From the NCBI GenBank assembly GCA_002384055.1, contig DGAU01000003.1, positions 72,344 through 121,384 on the forward strand: a DNA stretch of 49,041 nt, in the 5' to 3' direction. The number at the start of each line of letters is the position of its first letter. The first letter of the stretch is position 1. This DNA is from Flavobacteriaceae bacterium UBA4022 (GTDB lineage Bacteria > Bacteroidota > Bacteroidia > Flavobacteriales > Flavobacteriaceae). The notes beneath the pieces are model-generated. The model was not told where the DNA came from, ran no database searches, and saw nothing but the letters and a program-made list of their open reading frames with translations. Shown piece by piece: positions 35,153 to 41,928 of this stretch. The position numbers and the translations under genes are program-made.

Positions 35153-35524
35153 TTAAAAAGGCAGGTCGTCGTGCTGATCTTCGCTAAAATCAGAAATAGG
35201 CTCAAAAGCATCTTCTGGTGGCATAGGAGGCATTTGGCCAGAGGCCGCTTCGAGTGCCTCAATGCGCCACCCCTGAATTGAATTGAAATACTTGGTTTCG
35301 CCTTGTGGATTGACCCACTCGCGTCCGCGCAAATTAATGCTGACCTTAACGGATTGCCCTTCCTTAAAGACATTGAGTAAATCCGTTTTATCTTGAACAA
35401 ATTCGACCATGAGGTGCTGTGGGTATTGCTCTTCTGTGGTAACCACTAGCTCACGTTTTCTGAATCCACTAGACCCAAAGGTTTGGGCATCACCAATCAT
35501 TTTAATTTTTCCTTGAATATCCAT
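35153..35524 (-). CDS. DUF3127 protein, OB-fold with SSB-like acidic tip
   Basis: 123 aa. A beta-barrel domain (about residues 1-88; MDIQGKIKMIGDAQTFGSSGF, NLRGREWVNPQGETKYFNSIQGW) matches DUF3127, an OB-fold family of Bacteroidetes. The acidic linker ends in EDQHDDLPF, nearly identical to the DD(I/L)PF tip by which single-stranded-DNA-binding protein recruits partners. Nucleic-acid binding is a reasonable inference. It lies 6 nt after the flavin reductase gene and about 50 nt before the atoE start. Confidence 0.82.
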   Translation of the reverse strand: MDIQGKIKMIGDAQTFGSSGFRKRELVVTTEEQYPQHLMVEFVQDKTDLLNVFKEGQSVKVSINLRGREWVNPQGETKYFNSIQGWRIEALEAASGQMPPMPPEDAFEPISDFSEDQHDDLPF

Positions 35525-35530
35525 TATATC

Positions 35531-36367
35531 TTAGTTTTCGTTTTTTAATAATACAGCCCATGCCTGTTCAACAAGGCCATCTTTCAAAAGACCCTTGGCC
35601 TTTTGATGTAACGCTAAATCACTGCTAGCGCGCTGCAATGCCTGCTCAGGCAGGACTTCTATATTGGCCAACTGGCCTAAATCATTTCCGGATAACACGG
35701 TGCTTTGCCTGATCACCTCAGGAAGCATATCGACACCTATTCCTAATGTTCTTAACGGTTTAGCCACTTCAAATAACCCCTCTTTTGCGCGTGTATACCA
35801 GTTGGCGCCCATACGGGCCACCAAATCAATTTTCCGTGGATCAATAGCGCCATTGGGGCCTAAAACATCTTCATTGATATGCATACGCAAGAGTTCTGCC
35901 ATTATCAAATTTCCGGCACCACCCTCCTGACCCAAAGGGACCACTTGTATGACTTTGCATTCTAATTGTACCGGCGCTTCGGCTACTCTTGGAGGACCAA
36001 CACATTCGGAAGCGATTGGCGTAAAACCTGCCTTTTCAAACTCACTAACGCCCTTGGGATAATCCGTCGAGGCCAAACTCATTTGCTGGACCATGTCGTA
36101 ACTGACAACGTTAATAACCACTTCAGCAACTTGTTGCACATTTTCTAAGGTATGCTTGATGGTATTGTCTCTCACCCGCCTTGCTGGAGAAAAAACCAAA
36201 ATTGGCGGGGAAGCACTAAAGACATTAAAGAAACTATAAGGCGCTAAGTTGACCCGTCCTTCGGCATCTATAGTGCTGGCAAAACAAATCGGCCTTGGGG
36301 CTATTGCTCCAAGGAGATAACCATGTAATTCAGCCGTTTGTATGGTATTTGGATCGATACTTAACAT
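35531..36367 (-). CDS. Flavin reductase-like FMN-binding protein
   Basis: About 278 aa. N-terminal GYLLGAIAPRPICFASTID and NLAPYSFFNVFSASPPILVFSPARR are the FMN-binding split-barrel signature of the flavin reductase-like family; CKVIQVVPLGQ and GANWYTRA follow. It may reduce flavin for a partner oxygenase or act as an FMN-dependent reductase. The ATG at 36367 is chosen on family N-termini; the frame extends nine codons further. A possible -7 element (TACCTTTA, 36380-36373) supports the short start. First gene of flavin reductase-DUF3127-atoE. Confidence 0.85.
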   Translation of the reverse strand: MLSIDPNTIQTAELHGYLLGAIAPRPICFASTIDAEGRVNLAPYSFFNVFSASPPILVFSPARRVRDNTIKHTLENVQQVAEVVINVVSYDMVQQMSLASTDYPKGVSEFEKAGFTPIASECVGPPRVAEAPVQLECKVIQVVPLGQEGGAGNLIMAELLRMHINEDVLGPNGAIDPRKIDLVARMGANWYTRAKEGLFEVAKPLRTLGIGVDMLPEVIRQSTVLSGNDLGQLANIEVLPEQALQRASSDLALHQKAKGLLKDGLVEQAWAVLLKNEN

Positions 36368-36461
36368 AGTTGTAAAGGTAGTCGAATTGGGCAAATCTTA
36401 AAAAACTACGAAGCAATAATATTAACATAATTGACTTATATTTAAACGATATTTCGTGGTT

Positions 36462-37616
36462 ATGCCCTCTAGAACAGATTTTACACGCTGGCTTTTTGTC
36501 CTTATTTCATTGATCATCGTCTCCTTGATCGCATGGAATACCTTTGGCCTGTTTACACAACTCAAAGACAATGAGCGTCAAAAAATGACCATCTGGGCCG
36601 CAGCTTTCGAAGAATTTCAGCAAATCGATATCACCGATAAAGACTGGAACAGCGAGCTTGTTTTGAGTGTTTTACAAGGCAACACCACCACCCCAATGAT
36701 ATTGCATACCCATAAGGAAGACACCTACGATGTCAACAATTTAGATGCCTCCGCCATAGAAGAGCCCAAAGATCGGGTGGCGCTAATCAACCAATTTAGC
36801 TCGGAATACGTCCCTATCGAAATTCGTTACAATAACGAATTACTGCAAACCATCTACTATGGCAATTCATCTTCCATCACCAAAATAAAATACTACCCCA
36901 TAGTCTTGTTAGTGATTTTATTCTTGTTCTTCATAGCGTTAGTGATCTTTTACACAACCTCCAAATCCTCGGAACAAAATAAACTCTGGGCGGGTATGGC
37001 TAAAGAAACGGCACATCAAATTGGCACCCCACTATCCTCATTAGTCGGCTGGGCCGAATTGCTCAAAAACGAGCCGGTAAATCAAGAATTCGTTACCGAA
37101 ATTGTAAAGGACATCGATCGACTCAAGCGCATTACGGACCGTTTTTCAAAAATTGGATCGACCCCGGCATTGACTCCTCTGGATTTGGTCAACACCACAA
37201 AAGAGGCCTTCGAGTATCTTCAGAACCGTAGCTCCAAATTAATTGATTTTGACCTTACCCTGCCCCAAACACCCATAAAGGTGGCCCTCAACAAAGAGCT
37301 CTTTGGTTGGACCATTGAGAATTTAGTCAAAAACGGCATCGATGCCATGCGGGGTCAAGGGACCATCAGTGCCGTTGTTTTGGTCGAATCTAACAAAGCC
37401 TATTTGCGCATATCGGATACAGGGAAAGGCATCGCGCGAAAAGACTACAAACGTATTTTTTCCCCTGGCGTGACCACAAAAAGAAGAGGCTGGGGACTGG
37501 GCCTCTCTTTGGCCCGCCGCATCATCGAAGATTACCATAAAGGGAAAATCCGTGTCTTGAAAAGTGGAAAAAACCAAGGAACGACCATAGAACTTATATT
37601 GCCATTAGCTTCTTAA
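36462..37616 (+). CDS. Orphan membrane sensor histidine kinase
   Basis: 384 aa from the ATG at 36462 (two codons after an in-frame GTG). Two transmembrane helices (about residues 9-28 and 147-166) frame a periplasmic domain of about 115 aa. The kinase core has phospho-acceptor His in AKETAHQIGTPLSSLVGW, N-box IENLVKNGIDAM, G1 ISDTGKGIARKDY and G2 WGLGLSLARRII. No HAMP domain and no response regulator beside it. The next gene begins directly after its stop codon. Confidence 0.9.
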   Translation: MPSRTDFTRWLFVLISLIIVSLIAWNTFGLFTQLKDNERQKMTIWAAAFEEFQQIDITDKDWNSELVLSVLQGNTTTPMILHTHKEDTYDVNNLDASAIEEPKDRVALINQFSSEYVPIEIRYNNELLQTIYYGNSSSITKIKYYPIVLLVILFLFFIALVIFYTTSKSSEQNKLWAGMAKETAHQIGTPLSSLVGWAELLKNEPVNQEFVTEIVKDIDRLKRITDRFSKIGSTPALTPLDLVNTTKEAFEYLQNRSSKLIDFDLTLPQTPIKVALNKELFGWTIENLVKNGIDAMRGQGTISAVVLVESNKAYLRISDTGKGIARKDYKRIFSPGVTTKRRGWGLGLSLARRIIEDYHKGKIRVLKSGKNQGTTIELILPLAS

Positions 37617-37973
37617 ATGACCGAAGAGCAATTTACCATACACCAAGCGGGTATCAACAACCATTGCCCCAATTGCTTTGCGGCAAAAAGCTTAACATTT
37701 TCCTTTTTTCAAAACCAAAAAGAGAATTCCTGGTATATCAAAACCCAAGCCAAGGTGACCGATCAATTATTTTGTGCACAATGTCAAGAAACCATATATC
37801 CCAGCGCTTGGGACGATGGTATTGAGCGGGTTTTTCTCTATCATCAAAAACTCTTGATGCCAAATAAAGCGGGGTATCAGCTAAAGAAAAAAGCCCTTTG
37901 GGCCATCCTGATTGTAACCCTTGTGAGCATTGCGACGGGGGTTTGGGGTTGGCTTACATATGGTCCCCAATAG
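37617..37973 (+). CDS. Zinc-ribbon protein with C-terminal membrane anchor (unknown)
   Basis: 118 aa, not recognised as a named family. Two CxxC pairs, CPNC (about residue 18) and CAQC (about residue 58), would make a zinc ribbon; a single hydrophobic helix (LWAILIVTLVSIATGVWGW) sits at the C-terminus with the N-terminal domain probably in the cytoplasm. It starts immediately after the histidine kinase stop (TAAATG), so they are co-translated and may act together. The last 20 nt overlap the HIT gene on the other strand. Confidence 0.7.
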   Translation: MTEEQFTIHQAGINNHCPNCFAAKSLTFSFFQNQKENSWYIKTQAKVTDQLFCAQCQETIYPSAWDDGIERVFLYHQKLLMPNKAGYQLKKKALWAILIVTLVSIATGVWGWLTYGPQ

Positions 37974-38343
37974 CCTGAGCCATTGCGGTCATTTGCGCTT
38001 CCGACTGTGTTACTTTTTTGCCAAAAGTAATGTCTGCCATTGTTTGAAGAGGAATCAAATGAACGTGCACATGAGGCACTTCTAAACCAATTACCGACAT
38101 ACCAACGCGTTTGCAGGGCACTGCTCGCTCAAGTGCTTTGGCCACAAGCCGGGCGAATTCCATCAAATCCAAATAATCTTTTTGGGCCAGGTCAAAAAGC
38201 TTGTCTGCTTCCTGTTTAGGGACGCAAAGCGTATGACCAGGCGCATTAGGATTCACATCCAAAAATGCAATGAAACGGTCGGTTTCTGCTACTTTGTAAC
38301 AGGGTATCTCACCGGCAATAATTTTTGTAAAAATAGAGCTCAT
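37954..38343 (-). CDS. HIT-family nucleotide-binding protein
   Basis: 129 aa. The histidine triad is HVHVHLIP (about residue 96), following the GHTLCVPKQEADKLFDL segment. HINT-like proteins hydrolyse nucleoside phosphoramidates and similar compounds. It lies 1 nt after greA and is probably co-transcribed with it. Exact substrate unknown. Confidence 0.93.
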   Translation of the reverse strand: MSSIFTKIIAGEIPCYKVAETDRFIAFLDVNPNAPGHTLCVPKQEADKLFDLAQKDYLDLMEFARLVAKALERAVPCKRVGMSVIGLEVPHVHVHLIPLQTMADITFGKKVTQSEAQMTAMAQAIGDHM

Positions 38344-38344
38344 A

Positions 38345-38821
38345 TTAGGTTCGGCTTATCTCCAATACCTCAAAATTTAAGACCCCATTAGGCACCTGAA
38401 TGACTGCTATTTCGCCTACTTTTTTGCCCAAAAGACCTTGGCCAATAGGAGAGTCTACCGAGATTTTTCCGGTTTTTAAATCAGCCTCACTCTGTGCTAC
38501 GAGCTTATAGGTCATTTCCATGCCGTTACCGGTGTTTTTGAGCTTCACCGTAGAATGTACCAGGACCTTCGAAGAATCAAATTGAGATTCATCTATCAGA
38601 CGGGCGCCGGCGACAATTTCTTCGAGTTTAGCAATACGCATCTCAAGGAGACCTTGTGCTTCTTTTGCCGCATCGTATTCGGCATTTTCACTCAAATCAC
38701 CTTTATCACGGGCTTCAGCAATCGCCTGTGAGGCTTTTGGCCGTTCGACATCTCTCAATTGATTGAGTTCACCGCGCAACTTCTTTAATCCTTCTTCGGT
38801 ATAATAAGATACTTTACTCAT
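38345..38821 (-). CDS. greA: Transcription elongation factor GreA
   Basis: 158 aa. N-terminal coiled coil (YYTEEGLKKLRGELNQLRDVERPKA onward, with the acidic tip region DLSENAEYDAAKE at about residue 43) and a C-terminal FKBP-like domain (VDSPIGQGLLGKKVGEIAVIQVPNG). It stimulates transcript cleavage by backtracked RNA polymerase. A TACCTTTG -7 box and a leader hairpin lie upstream. First gene of greA-HIT. Confidence 0.96.
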   Translation of the reverse strand: MSKVSYYTEEGLKKLRGELNQLRDVERPKASQAIAEARDKGDLSENAEYDAAKEAQGLLEMRIAKLEEIVAGARLIDESQFDSSKVLVHSTVKLKNTGNGMEMTYKLVAQSEADLKTGKISVDSPIGQGLLGKKVGEIAVIQVPNGVLNFEVLEISRT

Positions 38822-38880
38822 AACGTGCTATTTAAATCCTTTATCATCATCCCGAGAATTTCACTGATTACTTAGGAATG

Positions 38881-38904
38881 AAAAAATCCCATACAAGACG
38901 GGAT
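38881..38904 (-). promoter_or_regulatory. greA leader hairpin with T-run (terminator-like)
   Basis: On the minus strand ATCCC (38904-38900) pairs with GGGAT (38890-38886) across a 9-nt loop and is followed by a run of six T. It starts at the predicted transcription start of greA. The stem is only 5 bp, so strength is modest. Confidence 0.35.
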
Positions 38905-38910
38905 GTTTAC

Positions 38911-38918
38911 CAAAGGTA
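38911..38918 (-). promoter_or_regulatory. greA -7 box TACCTTTG
   Basis: TACCTTTG on the minus strand matches TAnnTTTG; the predicted start is near 38904, giving a leader of about 83 nt before the greA ATG. The divergent lipoprotein has its own box 29 nt away. Confidence 0.5.
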
Positions 38919-38946
38919 CAAAAAAAATGTTCTGATTTAAATGTTG

Positions 38947-38954
38947 TAAATTTG
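38947..38954 (+). promoter_or_regulatory. Lipoprotein -7 box TAAATTTG
   Basis: TAAATTTG on the plus strand lies 16 nt before the lipoprotein ATG and fits the -7 consensus. The -33 element is not obvious. Confidence 0.45.
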
Positions 38955-38970
38955 TTCAGATTCATTTTAT

Positions 38971-39408
38971 ATGGCCAAAGTCAGCGCGTTTTTAATCGTC
39001 CTCTTTTTATTTTCCGGATGCGGTACAGATGACACCAATGGGCTCAACTCCAACAATCCTTACTTGACCACACCCTTGATGAATTTGTCACTGAATTTGA
39101 ATCTCCCACAATACAATGCTTTGAATTATCCAGGGAATTATTTGGTGCTCCCCAGTCAAGGTATTAAAGGCTTAGTGGTCTATAATGTCAACAATAGCTT
39201 GTATACGGCCTTTGACCTGACCGACCCAAACCATATCCCGAGTTCTTGCTCGATGATGAATTTGGAAGGGGTCATCGCTCAATGCCCCTGCAACGACAAC
39301 AATAGTTATGACATCGTCACAGGGCAACACCAAAACAACCCGCAAACCTATCCTATGCTCGCCTACCGCATCAGCAGATCCGGCGACAACATCAACGTAA
39401 CCAATTAG
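38971..39408 (+). CDS. Lipoprotein, Rieske-like fold without Rieske histidines (unknown)
   Basis: 145 aa. Lipoprotein signal VLFLFSGC (lipid-bearing Cys about residue 17). The mature part has the beta-rich order seen in Rieske-like lipoproteins of flavobacteria: GLVVYNVNNSLYTAFDLTDP, then CSMM about residue 92 and CPCNDNNSYDIVTG about residue 107. The canonical C-x-H...C-x2-H cluster ligands are missing their histidines, so a 2Fe-2S cluster is unlikely. Function unknown. Divergent from greA; its end overlaps the TonB receptor gene on the other strand by 4 nt. Confidence 0.68.
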   Translation: MAKVSAFLIVLFLFSGCGTDDTNGLNSNNPYLTTPLMNLSLNLNLPQYNALNYPGNYLVLPSQGIKGLVVYNVNNSLYTAFDLTDPNHIPSSCSMMNLEGVIAQCPCNDNNSYDIVTGQHQNNPQTYPMLAYRISRSGDNINVTN

Positions 39409-41630
39409 AAAGCTATAGTCAGACCGATCAAGCCATTGGCCAATGCCTGAGGATAGTAGCCCGTTCCTTCAATAGTTTGCACCACTCCCGGATTTGAATA
39501 ATCGTCATCAAAAGTGTAGTAATATCCATTAGACACATAATCCGCCCCGAGAAAATTGTTCCACAAGACCTTTAACGACATGTTTTTACCGATCCATGGA
39601 TTCTGCCAATCGTAAGAAAGCTGCAAATCGTTGATCAAATAAGCCTCCAAACGCGACGCTTCGCGCTCGGTATTACCCATATATTGATCGCCAACGTATT
39701 TGGCAAACCACCCCACGCGCCATCCAGATTTTGTTTGATAAGCCAATAGGCTACTCGCGATAGCGCTAGGTGCAAAAGAAATATCCGTGGGTCCTAAGGT
39801 TTGGAGTTCCCCATCAAATTCAGTCACATATTCTTTATTTTTATTCTCACTCATGGCCAAGGATAGTTGCCACCCCCATTGCTCATTTATAGCCCACAAA
39901 GCGTCTAACTCAAGACCGGTGCGATAGCTGTTTCCACTGGTTCCTCTAATGGGCGCCCCCACATCATCAATAGCACCAGTCAACACCAATTGATTTTTAT
40001 AATTCATATAATAGGCCGTAGCGCTCATGGTGATGTTTTTGCGCTCATGACGCCACCCCAATTCGATATCATCGAGCCGTTCTGGCGCAAAGACCCCTTG
40101 TTCAAAATCACTGCGTCGGGGCTCTCTATGGGCACGGCCAAAAGAGGCATAAAGTGAATTGGCGGGATTCAACCTATAGGTTGCCCCAAACTTTGGATTG
40201 AAAAAAGAGTAGTTTTCGAAGACCGCCAAAGGACTCCCATCCGAAATATTTCCTGAGGTTCGGTAGCTGATCCATCGCTGCTGCAGGTCGGCATAAACAT
40301 GCCACTTTTTGCTCAATTGCCAATTGGCTTTAGAAAAAATACTGCCTTCGTTTTTGTCTCCATTGCCAGAGTAATAACGCTGTCCAGGCTCACTATCACT
40401 TGCGTAACGGGCCCAAATAACTTCTCCAAAGTGATCGCCGCCATAATAACTATAAAAGGCGCCAGAGGTCCACTCTATCTCCTTATCGGCATAAGTCACA
40501 TGCCCATTAGCAGCATAAAAATTATTGTTCAACCAACGGCGACGCACCAAATCAGTCGCCGTGATGGTTTGCCCATCGAGTACCACGGGGCTTAAACCAT
40601 AAAGTGATAATTCAGCGTCTCCACTAAAAAGGACATTTTCACTGTACCATTGGTCCACATATTCCTGATAATATCCACGGCCATGGGTATAATTCATCGA
40701 GAGTTGTGACGTCCATCCACCTTGTAGGTCTTGACTCCATAGTAACTGAACATGGTCTTGGTTATAGCGGTCAATTTGCGTGTCATAAAACCCCTCGAAA
40801 TTCCCCTGGTCATCAAACTGAATCCCTGCAGGGTTGTAGCTGCGATCCCCTTCTAGAGTGGCCTGATCCACGCCGTACCAAGATTGATAGGTTTCCTCCT
40901 GACCACCAAATGCCAAAATTTTGAGCTTAGTCTTGTCGCTTTGGTAACCCGCTTCTAAATAATATGCCGCCAAGTCACTTGACGCGCGGTCGATGTAGCC
41001 ATCAGAATTGATCTTGGACACCCTACCAGAAAGACTCAAGCCATCGGTCAAAGCCCCTGTACTGAATTTCAAGGTGTGTTTTTGTGTGTTGAATGACCCC
41101 ATAGTACTGCTCATGGAAACGCCTGCTTCCTTTACCTTTTGGCCTGTCCATAAATTAAGACTAGCCCCAAAAGAACCGGGTCCATAGGTAGAGCTTCCTA
41201 CCCCTCTTTGCAATTGAACGCGGTCTACAGAGCTCGCTAAGTCTGGCAGGTTTACCCAATAAACGCCTTGACTCTCGGCGTCGTTGTATGGAATTCCGTT
41301 GATGCTCACATTGACCCGAGTCGCATCACTACCACGAACACGCAACCCCGTATAGCCTATGCCCGAGCCAGCATCACTGGTGGTGACCACCCCTGGTAAT
41401 GCGCGTAATAAATAAGGAAAGTCTTGCCCCAAATTGATAGGAGCTAAATCTTCTGCGGTAAGGTTCGACTGCGTAATGGGGTCATCTGCCTTGGCGCGAG
41501 AGGCATTCAAAATTACCGCATCTAAGGTCTGGACCTGTGCAGTATCAAGCACGATAGTTGATGGCAAATCTTGTGCCCTTGCCATGAACCCAAAGTTTAG
41601 GGCCATAACGCATAGAAATAATTGTTTCAT
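39405..41630 (-). CDS. TonB-dependent outer-membrane receptor, TPP-riboswitch controlled
   Basis: 741 aa. Signal peptide (about 1-19), a plug domain from about residue 50 (PYLLRALPGVVTTSDAGSGIGYTGLRVRG, INGIPYNDAESQGVYWVNLPDLASSVDRVQLQRGVG), and a 22-strand-type barrel ending in the aromatic-terminated IGLTIAF. There is no N-terminal carboxypeptidase-like domain and no SusD gene, so it is not a glycan Sus pair. The TPP riboswitch about 100 nt upstream says its ligand is thiamine or a precursor. The start codon lies at the end of a perfect hairpin. Confidence 0.9.
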   Translation of the reverse strand: MKQLFLCVMALNFGFMARAQDLPSTIVLDTAQVQTLDAVILNASRAKADDPITQSNLTAEDLAPINLGQDFPYLLRALPGVVTTSDAGSGIGYTGLRVRGSDATRVNVSINGIPYNDAESQGVYWVNLPDLASSVDRVQLQRGVGSSTYGPGSFGASLNLWTGQKVKEAGVSMSSTMGSFNTQKHTLKFSTGALTDGLSLSGRVSKINSDGYIDRASSDLAAYYLEAGYQSDKTKLKILAFGGQEETYQSWYGVDQATLEGDRSYNPAGIQFDDQGNFEGFYDTQIDRYNQDHVQLLWSQDLQGGWTSQLSMNYTHGRGYYQEYVDQWYSENVLFSGDAELSLYGLSPVVLDGQTITATDLVRRRWLNNNFYAANGHVTYADKEIEWTSGAFYSYYGGDHFGEVIWARYASDSEPGQRYYSGNGDKNEGSIFSKANWQLSKKWHVYADLQQRWISYRTSGNISDGSPLAVFENYSFFNPKFGATYRLNPANSLYASFGRAHREPRRSDFEQGVFAPERLDDIELGWRHERKNITMSATAYYMNYKNQLVLTGAIDDVGAPIRGTSGNSYRTGLELDALWAINEQWGWQLSLAMSENKNKEYVTEFDGELQTLGPTDISFAPSAIASSLLAYQTKSGWRVGWFAKYVGDQYMGNTEREASRLEAYLINDLQLSYDWQNPWIGKNMSLKVLWNNFLGADYVSNGYYYTFDDDYSNPGVVQTIEGTGYYPQALANGLIGLTIAF

Positions 41631-41649
41631 TCGTAAAATATTTACGAAT
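41628..41649 (-). promoter_or_regulatory. Start-codon hairpin of the TonB receptor gene
   Basis: On the minus strand ATTCGTAAA-TAT-TTTACGAAT is a perfect 9-bp stem with a 3-nt loop. The A and T of the ATG start codon (41630-41629) are the last two stem bases; a G-T wobble could take in the G as well. In an AT-rich system without strong Shine-Dalgarno use, this would hide the start from ribosomes. It is the likely expression platform, or part of it, of the TPP riboswitch. Confidence 0.6.
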
Positions 41650-41734
41650 AAAAGGAGTCATTATTCAATAGTTGATCTAATTATTTTTTGCTGATCTAAC
41701 AGCGCTTTGCATCGCACCTTTTGGTGAAACTTAG

Positions 41735-41810
41735 TGTCCCTAAACAGCATTACCTGTTCTAGGTTCTATGGGTATGATCTCAGCCGTTTTTCGCAGCACC
41801 CCTTTGAGAT
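41735..41810 (-). ncRNA. TPP riboswitch (THI element)
   Basis: Reading the minus strand, all conserved THI blocks appear in order: AGGGGTGC (41803-41796), GGCTGAGAT (41785-41777), ACCC (41773-41770), GAACCT (41766-41761), the P5 stem AACAG/CTGTT around GTAATG (41758-41743), and TAGGGA (41742-41737). This is the thiamine-pyrophosphate sensing domain. The closing P1 helix is not obvious and is probably short. It controls the TonB receptor downstream, where bound TPP should lower expression. Confidence 0.9.
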
Positions 41811-41816
41811 ATAGGC

Positions 41817-41824
41817 CAAAATTA
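41817..41824 (-). promoter_or_regulatory. -7 box TAATTTTG upstream of the TPP riboswitch
   Basis: TAATTTTG on the minus strand fits TAnnTTTG and would start transcription near 41810, the first base needed for the riboswitch. A TTTG at 12-nt spacing is too close to be a standard -33. Confidence 0.45.
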
Positions 41825-41928
41825 ATTCTTTTCGGCCAAACGATCGCGGTGTTTCCTAAATAATTTTGTCAGTAAAAAGAGTCGAGACCCTCTATCCATA
41901 CCACAGGGTAAGTCCACATTGGAAAGGG

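Noticed and set aside
41887..41909. Possible terminator after the DUF4301 gene (ACCCT/AGGGT, 13-nt loop)
   Set aside because: Only 5 bp with a long loop; the T-run comes several bases later.
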